64,000 bases of DNA from Micromonospora sp. C28SCA-DRY-2 (GTDB lineage: Bacteria; Actinomycetota; Actinomycetes; Mycobacteriales; Micromonosporaceae): contig NZ_JAUMKD010000002.1 of NCBI RefSeq assembly GCF_030519475.1, forward strand, positions 987,501 to 1,051,500. The letters run 5' to 3'. Shown here piece after piece: positions 52,317 through 61,091 of the stretch. The notes under the pieces were generated by a model. The model searched no databases, was not told the origin of the DNA, and saw only the letters and a list, made by a program, of their open reading frames with translations. The stretch's first letter is position 1, and the number at the start of each line of letters is the position of its first letter. The translations under genes and the position numbers were made by a program.

Positions 52317-53279
52317 TCAGAGGGCGACCCGGACGGCGGCGGTGAGCACCAGTTGGGCCAGGGCGGCCGGGACCAGGACCAGCCAGCAGAGCCGCTGCAA
52401 CTGGTCCTCGCGCAGCCGGGGGAACGCCACCCGCAGCCAGATGACCAGGAAGGACACCGCGAAGACCTTCAGCAGCGTCCAGAGCCAGCCGAGCTGCGCG
52501 TCGGCGAACGGGCCGTGCCAGCCACCGAGGAACAGCACGGTGGTCAGCGCGGCGATCACCACGATCCCGACGTACTCGGCGAGCAGGAAGAAGGCGAACC
52601 GCAGGCCGGTGTACTCGGTCAGGTAGCCGAACACCAGCTCCGAGTCGGCGATCGGCATGTCGAACGGCGGGCGCCGGATCTCGGCCAGCCCGGCCACGAA
52701 GAAGATGACCATCGCGGGCGCCTGCCAGAGCAGCCACCACGGCTGCCATGCCTCGACGATGCCGGGCAGGCTGAGGGTGCCCGCCGCCATCGCCACCGAC
52801 GCCGCCGCGAGCACCAGCGGCAGCTCGTAGCCGAGCAGCTGGGCGGCGCCGCGCAGCCCGCCGAGCAGGCTGTACTTGTTGGCCGACGCCCACGCCGACA
52901 TCAGCACCGCCACCACGCCGACCCCGACCACGGCCAGCACGAAGAAGAGGCCGATGTCCAGCGGCTGCCCGACCAGGTCGCCGGGGCCGAGCGGGATGAC
53001 CAGCAGGACGAGCAGGTAGGGCACCAGGGCGACGGCGGGGGCCAGCCGGAAGACCGCCCGGTCCGCCTCGGCCGGCGTGACGTCCTCCTTCTGCACGAAC
53101 TTCACCCCGTCGGCGATGAGCTGCGCCCAGCCGTGGAACGCGCCCGCGTACATCGGGCCGAGCCGGCCCTGCATGTGCGCCATGACCTTGTGCTCGGCCT
53201 GCCCGACGAGCAGCGGCAGGGTTAGGAAGGCGACCAGCACGCCGCCCACCCGGATCACCAGTTCCAGCCAGAGCGGCAT
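52317..53279 (-). CDS. nuoH: NADH-quinone oxidoreductase subunit H
   Basis: 320 aa with eight helices. The quinone-chamber segments GPMYAGAFHGWAQLIADGVK and AEIRRPPFDMPIADSELVFG (usual pattern AExNRxPFDLxExESE) carry conserved acidic residues; Asp replaces one Glu in ADSE. The ATG overlaps the nuoC stop codon by one base. The longer frame to 53690 is a shadow in nuoC. Confidence 0.93.
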   Translation of the reverse strand: MPLWLELVIRVGGVLVAFLTLPLLVGQAEHKVMAHMQGRLGPMYAGAFHGWAQLIADGVKFVQKEDVTPAEADRAVFRLAPAVALVPYLLVLLVIPLGPGDLVGQPLDIGLFFVLAVVGVGVVAVLMSAWASANKYSLLGGLRGAAQLLGYELPLVLAAASVAMAAGTLSLPGIVEAWQPWWLLWQAPAMVIFFVAGLAEIRRPPFDMPIADSELVFGYLTEYTGLRFAFFLLAEYVGIVVIAALTTVLFLGGWHGPFADAQLGWLWTLLKVFAVSFLVIWLRVAFPRLREDQLQRLCWLVLVPAALAQLVLTAAVRVAL

Positions 53280-54163
53280 CAGGCCGTACCTCCGTCGCCG
53301 TCGGCCCGCTCGGTCGCGGCCGGCCCCTCCCGGGACGGCCGGTCCGCCGGCGGGCCGGAGCGGGCCGCCCCCGGGCCGCGGCCGCCGGGTGCGCCCGGTA
53401 GCGGACCGGCCTCGGCCGTGTCGGCCGGCGGGCCCGCCTCGGTCGCGCCCGGCGCCGGGCCGCCGGCGGGGCGGGCGGTACGGGCCGGCCGGGTGCCGGG
53501 GGCCGGCCGGGCGGGCCGTTCCCGGGCCGGCCGGGCCGGTACGCCGCCGCGCGGGCCCTCGCCCGCCCCACCGGCGCCGGAAGGTGTCGGCGTGGTGCCC
53601 CACTCGCCGGGCGCGGGCACCCCCGGCGGGCGGATCGGCCGGCGGCCGCCACCCGCCTCGGACTCGCCCGGCTCCTTTGCGCCCGGCCACGGCTTGGCCA
53701 CCCGGGAGGCCAGCACGAACTCCTTGCGCAGCGGGTGCCCCTCGAACTCCGGCGGCAGCAGCAGCGGTCGCAGGCCGGGATGGCCGGCGAAGTCGATGCC
53801 GAACATCTCGTGCGTCTCCCGCTCGTGCCAGGCGGCGCCGGGGTAGACGTCGACCACCGAGGCCACCACCGGCGCCTCGCGCGGTACCCGGGTGCGCAGC
53901 AGCAACCCGTGCCGGTGGGTGGTGGACCAGAGGTGCGCCACCACCGCGAATCCCTCGGCCAGTTCGTCGACAGCGGAGAGCCAGTCGAAGAAGTCGCAGG
54001 CCAGCTCGGCGTCGTCGCGCGCGGCGCGGACCGCCTCCGCCCAGCTCGCCGGCGGTACGTCGACGGTGGCGCGGGCGTGCGCCTGACCGCCGGAGACCGA
54101 CGGGGTGGCCTCGGCGGGCGCGAGCAGCGCCACCACCCGCTGGCCGACCTCTTCCGGAGTCAT
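53279..54163 (-). CDS. nuoC: NADH-quinone oxidoreductase subunit C with Pro-rich tail
   Basis: 294 aa. Residues ~30-165 are the 30-kDa subunit domain: FDWLSAVDE, VVDVYPGAAWHERETHEMFG and the family signature HPGLRPLLLPPEFEGHPLRKEF. After ~165 comes a tail of about 130 residues of Pro, Ala, Gly, Arg and Glu, not found in ordinary NuoC. A CD fusion is excluded since no NuoD sequence follows. It precedes nuoH with a one-base overlap. Confidence 0.92.
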   Translation of the reverse strand: MTPEEVGQRVVALLAPAEATPSVSGGQAHARATVDVPPASWAEAVRAARDDAELACDFFDWLSAVDELAEGFAVVAHLWSTTHRHGLLLRTRVPREAPVVASVVDVYPGAAWHERETHEMFGIDFAGHPGLRPLLLPPEFEGHPLRKEFVLASRVAKPWPGAKEPGESEAGGGRRPIRPPGVPAPGEWGTTPTPSGAGGAGEGPRGGVPARPARERPARPAPGTRPARTARPAGGPAPGATEAGPPADTAEAGPLPGAPGGRGPGAARSGPPADRPSREGPAATERADGDGGTA

Positions 54164-54311
54164 GCGGCTGATCCTATGGCCTGCTCCGCCGGACGCGCCG
54201 GGGCGAGCCGGGCCGCCGGACGGGCACCGGCGGTACGCCCCGCCGACCTCGACGGGGCGATCTGCCGGCTTTGCCCGGCGGTCGGCCGGCCGCCGGGGAA
54301 AGATGAGTCTC

Positions 54312-55358
54312 GTGCGCGCTGTGACTGTGACCCCCGGTACCGCCGGCTCGCTGTCGCTCGTCGAGGACTATCCGGAGCCGGCGACCGACGAGGGCTCGAT
54401 CCTGGTCGAGGCCCTGGCGGTCGGCATCTGCGGCACCGACCACGAGATCATCGCCGGCCACTACGGCGAGGCCCCGCCCGGCTTCGACCGCCTGGTGCTC
54501 GGGCACGAGTCGCTCGGCCGGGTGCTGGAGGACCCGACCGGCACCCTCCAGCCGGGCGACCTGGTGGCCGGGATCGTCCGCTACCCCGACCCGGTGCCCT
54601 GCCCGAACTGCGCCGTCGGCGAGTGGGACATGTGCCGCAACGGGCGGTTCACCGAGCACGGCATCAAGGCCCTGCCGGGCTTCGCCCGGGACCGCTGGCG
54701 GCTCCCGCCCCGGTTCGCCGTCGGGCTGGACCCGGCGCTGGCCCGGGTCGGCATGCTGCTCGAACCGACCAGCGTGGTGGCCAAGGCCTGGGACCACATC
54801 GAACGGATCGGGCACCGCGCCGAGTGGCAGCCACAGTCGGTCCTGGTCACCGGCGCCGGGCCGATCGGCCTGCTCGCGGCGCTGCTGGCCACCCAGCGCG
54901 GACTCGCCGTGCACGTGCTCGACCTGGCCACCGAGGGGCCCAAGCCGGCGCTGGTCAGCGCGCTCGGCGCGACGTACCACTCGACGAAGGTCGACCAGAT
55001 CGGCTTCGAGCCGGACGTGGTCATCGAGTGCACCGGGGCGCCCACCGTGGTGATCGACGTTATGTGCCAGGCCGCGCCGACCGGCGTGATCTGCCTGGCC
55101 GGCGTCTCCAGCGGCGGCCGGACCATCGACCTCGACGCCGGGGCGCTGAACCGCACCCTGGTGCTGGAGAACAACGTGGTCTTCGGCTCGGTGAACGCGA
55201 ACCGCCGGCACTGGGACATGGCCGCCGAGGCGCTGGCCCGGGCCGACCAGTCCTGGCTGGAGTCGCTCATCACCCGGCGGGTGCCGGTGGAGCGCTACGC
55301 CGAGGCGTACACGCCGGGGCCGGACGACATCAAGGTGGTGCTGGACTTCGCCGCCTGA
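54312..55358 (+). CDS. Zinc-dependent glucose/sugar 1-dehydrogenase-like protein
   Basis: 348 aa. Zinc ligands in GICGTDHEII (Cys40) and GHE (His65-Glu66) and three structural-zinc cysteines at 97, 100 and 108 (CPNCAVGEWDMC); NAD(P)-binding VTGAGPIGLLAALLA. The overall pattern matches archaeal-type glucose 1-dehydrogenase, where T42 and E-P near residue 155 fit the active site. The GTG at 54312 gives the family-like RAVTVTPGTAGS; the ATG nine bases earlier is possible. Substrate identity is inferred. Confidence 0.85.
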   Translation: MRAVTVTPGTAGSLSLVEDYPEPATDEGSILVEALAVGICGTDHEIIAGHYGEAPPGFDRLVLGHESLGRVLEDPTGTLQPGDLVAGIVRYPDPVPCPNCAVGEWDMCRNGRFTEHGIKALPGFARDRWRLPPRFAVGLDPALARVGMLLEPTSVVAKAWDHIERIGHRAEWQPQSVLVTGAGPIGLLAALLATQRGLAVHVLDLATEGPKPALVSALGATYHSTKVDQIGFEPDVVIECTGAPTVVIDVMCQAAPTGVICLAGVSSGGRTIDLDAGALNRTLVLENNVVFGSVNANRRHWDMAAEALARADQSWLESLITRRVPVERYAEAYTPGPDDIKVVLDFAA

Positions 55359-55475
55359 CCGGACCGCCCCGGCCGCCACGTCGGGCCGGCGCGGCCGCCA
55401 CGGCGGGCACAGCCGCTACGCCGGGCACGGTCGGCACGGCGGGCACGGTCGCCACGGCCGGGCCGGCGGCGGGGG

Positions 55476-56792
55476 TCAGATGCCGGGCAGCCGGCCGTTG
55501 CGGAACAGGTCCACGAAGAGCTGGTGGTCCTGCCGGGTCCGGACGCCGTACGCGTGCGCGAAGTCCACCAGGTGGCTGACGAAGCCGTCCTCGTCGGCGC
55601 CCACCGCCGCCACGATCGCCTCCTCCGTGGAGTAGTCCACCAGGTCGTGGCTGGACTCGTCGTCGGCCACCGAGTGCATCCGGGCCACCGCCCGGCCCAG
55701 GTCGGTCAGCACCCCGGCCAGCTCCTCCGGCTCGTTGACGTCGGACCAGTCCAGGTCGGCCGCGTACGGGGAGACCTCGGCGACCAGTTGCCCGACCCCG
55801 TCCAGCTCGGTGAAGCCGAGCCAGGGGTCCGCGTGCGCCTGGAGCGCGCGCTGCGACTCGGCGGTGCGGTGCCCCTGGTGCTGGAAGTAGCCGGCCACCG
55901 ACTCGTCCCGGATGTGCCGGGCGACCGCCGGCACCTGCGCCTGCTTCATGTAGATGACGACGTCGTTCTCCAGCGCCTGGGTGTGCCCCTCCAGCAGCAG
56001 GTTGTACGACGGCAGCCCGGCCGACCCGATGCCCACGCCCTTGCGCAGCACCACGTCCTTGATCCGGGTGGCGACCGGCCGCAGCCGCGCCGAGGACGGC
56101 GGCAGGGTGCCCAGGTACTGCTCGAAGGCGGCGCGCACCCGGTCCCGGGTCTCCCGGTCCACCTCGAAGACCCCGTCGCCGAGGGAGAACCGGCGCTCGT
56201 AGTTGTCGATGGTGGTCTGGGCGGCGAGCAGGTCCACCCGGGTGTTCAGCCGGGCCTGCTGGAGCACCCGACGCAGCACCCCGTCGGCGGTGTCCAGGGT
56301 GATCGAGCCGATCGCGTCGTCCCCGCCGGCCGCGATGGCCCGCAGCTCGGTCAGGTACGACCGGGCGAAGCCGGCCACCAGGTCACCGATGGACCGGTCG
56401 GAGAGCGCCTTGCCGTAGCCGAGCAGGGCCACGCTGGCCGCGAGCCGCCGCAGGTCCCAGGTGAACGGCCCGACGTACGCCTCGTCGAAGTCGTTGACGT
56501 TGAACACCAGCTGGCCGGAGGCGTTCATGTAGGTGCCGAAGTTCTCCGCGTGCAGGTCGCCGTGGATCCACACCCGGCTGGTCCGCCCGTCGAGGAACCG
56601 GTCGTCGGCGAAGTCGCCGAGCTGGTCGGCGTAGAAAAGCGAGGCGCTGCCCCGGTAGAAGGCGAACGGCGAGGCCGCCATCTTGCGGAACTTGCGCCGG
56701 AACGCGGCCGGGTCGAGCGCCATCGAGGCGCCGAACTCCTCGGTCAGCACGTCGACGATGTGGGCGGAACGGCGTTCCGCGGAGTCGGTCAT
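55476..56792 (-). CDS. DUF2252 family protein (kinase-like fold)
   Basis: 438 aa. HGDLHAENFGTY (His77-Asp79) and NVNDFDEAYVGPFTWDLRRL (Asp101-Asp103) look like the catalytic and metal loops of the aminoglycoside/choline kinase fold, which DUF2252 is thought to share. The function is unknown. The family is common in actinobacteria. Its position between nuoB and the sugar dehydrogenase has no known logic. No ribosome site is obvious. Confidence 0.9.
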   Translation of the reverse strand: MTDSAERRSAHIVDVLTEEFGASMALDPAAFRRKFRKMAASPFAFYRGSASLFYADQLGDFADDRFLDGRTSRVWIHGDLHAENFGTYMNASGQLVFNVNDFDEAYVGPFTWDLRRLAASVALLGYGKALSDRSIGDLVAGFARSYLTELRAIAAGGDDAIGSITLDTADGVLRRVLQQARLNTRVDLLAAQTTIDNYERRFSLGDGVFEVDRETRDRVRAAFEQYLGTLPPSSARLRPVATRIKDVVLRKGVGIGSAGLPSYNLLLEGHTQALENDVVIYMKQAQVPAVARHIRDESVAGYFQHQGHRTAESQRALQAHADPWLGFTELDGVGQLVAEVSPYAADLDWSDVNEPEELAGVLTDLGRAVARMHSVADDESSHDLVDYSTEEAIVAAVGADEDGFVSHLVDFAHAYGVRTRQDHQLFVDLFRNGRLPGI

Positions 56793-56867
56793 GGTGCGCA
56801 GGCTAGCCCTCGGCCGCCAGTGCCACGCTCGGCCGAGCGGACCGGGCCGGTGGGCTGGTCCGGCAGG

Positions 56868-57446
56868 TCAGGACGCCGGTGGGCGGACCGGCGGCGCGGT
56901 GAGCGACTCGACCGGACGCGGCGGCGTGCCGTCCCGGGGCGGGGCGTCCACCGGCGCGGCGAGCAGGTCCGGCCGGGGCACCCCACCGACGCCGGACTGC
57001 TCGGCGGCGATCTTCTCCTGGAGGCGCAGGATGCCGTGCAGCAGCGCCTCCGGCCGGGGCGGGCAGCCGGGCACGTAGACGTCGACCGGGATGAGCTGGT
57101 CGACACCCTTGGTCACCGAGTAGGAGTCCCAGTACGGGCCGCCGCAGTTGGAGCAGGCGCCGAACGAGATGACGTACTTCGGCTCGGGCATCTGGTCGTA
57201 GAGCCGCTTGATCGCGGGGGCCATCTTGTCGGTCACCGTGCCGGAGACCACCATCAGGTCGGCCTGCCGCGGGCCGTGGGCGAACGGGATGACGCCGAGC
57301 CGCATGAAGTCGTGCCGGCCCATGCTGCTGGCGATGAACTCGATGGCGCAGCAGGCCAGGCCGAAGTTGAAGACCCAGAGCGAGTAACGGCGGCCCCAGT
57401 TCAGCACGAACCGGATCGGCTCGCCGAGCACCCCCGGCAGCTGCAC
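56868..57446 (-). CDS. nuoB: NADH-quinone oxidoreductase subunit B
   Basis: 192 aa, bearer of cluster N2 next to the quinone site. The ligands are present: CC in LACCAIEF, Cys in [11 protein letters not shown] and Cys in VPGCPPRPE. The GTG at 57446 gives [20 protein letters not shown] with GGGGG six bases before it. The C-terminal 45 residues are Pro/Arg-rich. Next to nuoC in most operons, but here separated by two unrelated genes (DUF2252 and a dehydrogenase), with nuoA and nuoD absent. Confidence 0.94.
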   Translation of the reverse strand: MQLPGVLGEPIRFVLNWGRRYSLWVFNFGLACCAIEFIASSMGRHDFMRLGVIPFAHGPRQADLMVVSGTVTDKMAPAIKRLYDQMPEPKYVISFGACSNCGGPYWDSYSVTKGVDQLIPVDVYVPGCPPRPEALLHGILRLQEKIAAEQSGVGGVPRPDLLAAPVDAPPRDGTPPRPVESLTAPPVRPPAS

Positions 57447-57729
57447 GACCGCCCCCTTCCTGTCCTCCACCCGACAGTCAACCACAGCGCCGCGGCGGCA
57501 ACCCGACCGCCGAACGCCCGCGTCTGGCGAAGTGCCGGCGCGCCGGGGCGGCTCGTCCCGGCCGGCGCCGTCGGTTGCCGGGACCATGGCCGCGGTACGC
57601 CGGATCGCCCGGGCCGGACAGACGGCGAGCCGACAGTACGGCCATCGGACCCGCTGCAACCTTCGCACCCATCGACCGGTGTGACGGGTGTCGGGGCTCA
57701 CCGCTCCGGACTGCCACGGGGGAGGACGA

Positions 57730-58287
57730 GTGACTGTGACGGAAGACGCGCGGGTCGGCGGGGCACCGCCCGACCCCCTGTCCGGGGCGACACCCGACGG
57801 GTCGCCGCCCCTCTTCGACGACTTCTACCACGCGCACTTCCGCGGGCTGGTGGTGCAGCTGCGGGCGTACACCGGGGATCTGGGGCAGGCCCAGGACCTG
57901 GTGCAGGAGGCGTTCTGCCGGGCCTTCGCCCGGTGGGACCGGGTGGCCGGCTACGACGACCCGCTGGCCTGGATCCGGCGGGTCGCCTGGAACCTCGCGC
58001 ACAGCCGCTGGCGGCGGCTGCGCACCGCGCAGGCGTTCCTGCACCGGCAGCGCGAGGTGCACGTGGCCGGGCCGACGCCGGACCGGGTGGCCCTGGACGC
58101 CGCGCTGGCCCTGCTGCCGCCCCGGCAGCGCCGGGCGGTGGTGCTCCACTACCTCGCCGACCTGACCGTCGCCGAGATCGCCACGCAGGAACGCGTCGCG
58201 GAGGGAACCGTCAAGTCCTGGCTGCACCGGGGGCGGGCCGCGCTCGCCGCGTCCCTGCGGGACTCCGAGGAGGCACGCGATGTCTGA
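57730..58287 (+). CDS. ECF sigma factor, SigE-type
   Basis: 185 aa. Region 2: [21 protein letters not shown] and [18 protein letters not shown]; region 4: [20 protein letters not shown] followed by [13 protein letters not shown]. No extra domain, so an extracytoplasmic-function sigma. The GTG at 57730 has GGAGG four bases upstream. It overlaps the next gene by 8 bp, a likely membrane regulator. Confidence 0.93.
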   Translation: MTVTEDARVGGAPPDPLSGATPDGSPPLFDDFYHAHFRGLVVQLRAYTGDLGQAQDLVQEAFCRAFARWDRVAGYDDPLAWIRRVAWNLAHSRWRRLRTAQAFLHRQREVHVAGPTPDRVALDAALALLPPRQRRAVVLHYLADLTVAEIATQERVAEGTVKSWLHRGRAALAASLRDSEEARDV

Positions 58288-59482
58288 GCACGACGCAGTC
58301 GCTCTCGCCGAGCGCTTCGCCCGGTACCGCACCGAGGTGCTGGCCGAGGTCGAACCCCCGGGACCGGCGGCGGTCCGCCGGGCGGTGCGGCGGCGCCGCC
58401 GCCGGACGCTAGGCACGGCCGTCGCGGCGGTCCTGGCGCTGGGCACCGGCCCGATCTTCGGGTACGCGGCGCTGACCGACCCGGCTCCCCGCCCCGGCCC
58501 GGTCGACCCGACCGGCACCCCGTCCGCCTCCCCGTCGGCGACCGCCTCGGCGAGTCCGTCGGCGGCACCGACCAGCACCAGCCCGGCCCCGACGGTGCCG
58601 GACGGCCGGATCAGCCGCGCGCAACTGCTCGCCACGCCGGTGTCGCTGCCGCCCTGGCGCCCCGGACCGAGCTGCCCGGTCACCGACACCCGGCTGGCCG
58701 GCGCGGCGACCCGCGACCAGACCAACGTGCTCCAGGGGCTGGCGTACGGCGACGTCGACGGTGACGGCGCCACCGAGACGGTCGCGCTGGTGCACTGCCT
58801 GCTCGGCACCGGCGGGCCGGAACAGGTGGTGGTGTTCGACCGCGACCCGGCCGGCAAGGTGATCACGCTGGGTCGGGTGGTGGCCACCGCGCGGGAGACG
58901 CCGCAGTGGCTCACCGACGTGGCGGTCCGGCCGGACGGGGTGGTCCGGGTGCAGGTTGCCGACATCGCGCCGGGCGGCGGCTGGCCCGGCGAGTGGTCGC
59001 AGCGGCAGTGGCGCGGCTACCGCTGGGCCGACGGGCGGTTCGCGCAGGTCGAGGGGCCGACCTCGTTCGGGCCGAACCCGCATGGGATGAACCTGGTCGT
59101 CACCGCCACCGACCTGGTGCTCGACACCCTGCCGGACGGCTCCCGGGTGGGCACGGTGACCGTGCGGATCCGCAACGCGGGCACCGCTCCGGCCGCGTAC
59201 GTGGCGCTCCGGCTCGACCTGCCGGCGGCGCTGCGCCCCGACGGCGACGGGTGGTCGGCCTGCCGCAACGAACCGGAGGCCACCCGGCAGCCGGTGACCT
59301 GCGACCTGAACCGGGTCGAGGCCGGCGCGGAGGTCCGGCTCACGCTGGGCCTGCGGGCGACGGCGGGAGCCGCCGTCGGCCAGGGCACGGCCGACGTGGA
59401 CGCCCGGCCGATGGACAGCCGGTTCGATTTCGTGGCGGAGGTCTACGACAGCGACAACCTGGTGAAGATCGACTACCGGTGA
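58280..59482 (+). CDS. Membrane partner of the ECF sigma factor, FG-GAP-like outside domain
   Basis: 400 aa. A 40-residue basic cytoplasmic part (RRAVRRRRRR before the helix), one membrane helix (~43-65), a Ser/Thr/Pro linker and an extracytoplasmic region. It contains the calcium-loop-like GDVDGDGATETV (~157-168) of FG-GAP repeats and a C-terminal beta-rich domain resembling CARDB-type modules (VTVRIRNAGTAPAAYVALRLDLP). No ZAS zinc motif is seen, so the link to the sigma factor as an anti-sigma is inferred from the 8-bp overlap. Confidence 0.75.
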   Translation: MSEHDAVALAERFARYRTEVLAEVEPPGPAAVRRAVRRRRRRTLGTAVAAVLALGTGPIFGYAALTDPAPRPGPVDPTGTPSASPSATASASPSAAPTSTSPAPTVPDGRISRAQLLATPVSLPPWRPGPSCPVTDTRLAGAATRDQTNVLQGLAYGDVDGDGATETVALVHCLLGTGGPEQVVVFDRDPAGKVITLGRVVATARETPQWLTDVAVRPDGVVRVQVADIAPGGGWPGEWSQRQWRGYRWADGRFAQVEGPTSFGPNPHGMNLVVTATDLVLDTLPDGSRVGTVTVRIRNAGTAPAAYVALRLDLPAALRPDGDGWSACRNEPEATRQPVTCDLNRVEAGAEVRLTLGLRATAGAAVGQGTADVDARPMDSRFDFVAEVYDSDNLVKIDYR

Positions 59483-59490
59483 GCGCGGGT

Positions 59491-59520
59491 CCGGTGCGGC
59501 GGGTGTTCCCGCCGCACCGG
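59491..59520. terminator. Bidirectional terminator between sigma operon and decarboxylase gene
   Basis: Perfect 13-bp stem (59491-59503 with 59508-59520) and four-base loop between convergent genes. Confidence 0.8.
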
Positions 59521-59524
59521 GCCG

Positions 59525-61063
59525 TCACCAGGCTGGGCGTTGCAGCAGGCCGACGAACTCCACCAGCAGCCGTTCCCGCAGCGCCGGCGGCGCGGCGTCG
59601 AGCAGCGCGTTGACCAGGGCCATCCGCTCCGGCAGCGGCCCGGCGCCGGAGGACGCCGCGCCGCCCGCTTCGCCGGCACCCGCCCCGGTGGGGTCCGCCC
59701 CGGCGCCGAGGCCCAGCCCGGCGGCCAGGCCGGCGACCAGGTCCGGGGTGAGCGCCTCCGGGGTCAGCGTGGTGGCCAGGGCCCGCAGCTCGGCCGGCAG
59801 CCGTACCGGCCCGGCGGCCCGGGCGGCGGCCACCGCGGCGAGCAGGTCCGGGCCGAACTCGGCCACCCGGGGGGCCACCGACGCGGTCACGGTGAGGTGC
59901 ACGCTGGCCGGCAGGTCGGCGTACGAGAGCTGGGGCTGGGTGTGCCAGCCGCGCGCGGCCAGCTCGTCGACCAGCACGAACAGGTCCAGCTCCGGGTCGG
60001 TGCTGGTGAAGCAGACCACCGTCGACTCCGGCTCGGCCATCAGCCGCAGCCCGTCGACGCCGCGCACCGCGTCCGCCAGCCCGGCCACCGCGTCCCGGGT
60101 CAGCGCCGCCAGCCGCAGGTAGCCGTCGTCGCCGAGGTGCCGCAGAGTGGCGTACGCGGCGGCGATCGGCCCGCCCGAGCGGGTCGAGGCGATCACCGGG
60201 TTGATCATCGTGTAGCCGGGCCAGTCGGCGAACGCGAAGTACTGCGCGGCGCGCAACGACGGGTCCCGGTGCAGCAGCACCGACACCCCCTTGGGCGCGT
60301 ACGCGTACTTGTGCAGGTCGACCGAGATCGAGGTGACCCCGGGCACGGCGAAGTCGAACGGCGGCACCGGTGCGCCGAGCCGGCGCAGCCAGGGCAGCGT
60401 CCAGCCGCCGAAGCAGGCGTCCACGTGGCAGCGCACCCCGGCCGCCGCGGCGACCGCCGCGATCTCGGCCACCGGGTCCACCACGCCGTGCGCGTACGAG
60501 GGGGCGGAGCAGACCACCAGGACGGTCGCCGGACCGATCGCGGCGGCCACGTCGGCGACCGCCGGGCGGAGCGTCTCCGCCGACACCGGCACCGGATCGA
60601 GCGCCACCCGCAGGTAGTGCGCCGCCTTGGCGAACGCGGCGTGCGCGCTGGCCGGCACCACTATCCGCGGCGCGGCGATCTCCGGGTGGGCGTCCCGGGC
60701 CGCCTTCACGGCCAGGATCAGCGACTCGGTGCCGCCGCTGGTGACGCTGCCGACGACGTCCGGGGCGGTGCTGCCGGGGCCGCCGCCGAGCAGCCGGGCG
60801 GCCGCGCCGACCAGCGCGTTCTCCATCGCCAGCAGGGACGGGAAGGCGGTCGGGTCGAGCCCGTTGACGTGCGCGCTCTCCGCGTACGCGGCGATCGCCA
60901 GCTCGTCCAGCCCGGGCACCGCCGGGTCGTAGACGTACGCGAACAGCCGCCCGCCGTGGGTCGGCCGGTCCAGCTTGCGCAGTCCCCGCACCTCGGCCAG
61001 CACCGTCTGCGCCGGCACCCCCGGCCCCAGCGGCGCGCGCTCGTCCCGCTCCTCGTCGTTCAT
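59525..61063 (-). CDS. PLP-dependent decarboxylase/sphingosine-phosphate-lyase-like enzyme
   Basis: 512 aa, fold-type I. The PLP lysine is Lys252 in SVDLHKYAYAPKG; VTSGGTESLILAVKAARD and HVDACFGGWTLPWLRRLG are the phosphate- and ring-binding segments. The T-x-G-G-T-E-S pattern and DLHKY are shared with sphingosine-1-phosphate lyases, so the substrate may be a phosphorylated amino alcohol or an amino acid. A C-terminal tail of ~70 residues is Gly/Ala-rich. It follows the transporter gene by 28 bp on the same strand. Confidence 0.87.
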   Translation of the reverse strand: MNDEERDERAPLGPGVPAQTVLAEVRGLRKLDRPTHGGRLFAYVYDPAVPGLDELAIAAYAESAHVNGLDPTAFPSLLAMENALVGAAARLLGGGPGSTAPDVVGSVTSGGTESLILAVKAARDAHPEIAAPRIVVPASAHAAFAKAAHYLRVALDPVPVSAETLRPAVADVAAAIGPATVLVVCSAPSYAHGVVDPVAEIAAVAAAAGVRCHVDACFGGWTLPWLRRLGAPVPPFDFAVPGVTSISVDLHKYAYAPKGVSVLLHRDPSLRAAQYFAFADWPGYTMINPVIASTRSGGPIAAAYATLRHLGDDGYLRLAALTRDAVAGLADAVRGVDGLRLMAEPESTVVCFTSTDPELDLFVLVDELAARGWHTQPQLSYADLPASVHLTVTASVAPRVAEFGPDLLAAVAAARAAGPVRLPAELRALATTLTPEALTPDLVAGLAAGLGLGAGADPTGAGAGEAGGAASSGAGPLPERMALVNALLDAAPPALRERLLVEFVGLLQRPAW

Positions 61064-61091
61064 GGAAGTTGTGCTGCCCTTTCCGTGCGGC

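Noticed and set aside
55379..55475. GGCACGGTCG-like imperfect tandem repeats after the dehydrogenase gene
   Set aside because: Short, degenerate and GC-rich; could be slippage. No array or spacer structure, so it is neither a CRISPR nor an origin repeat.
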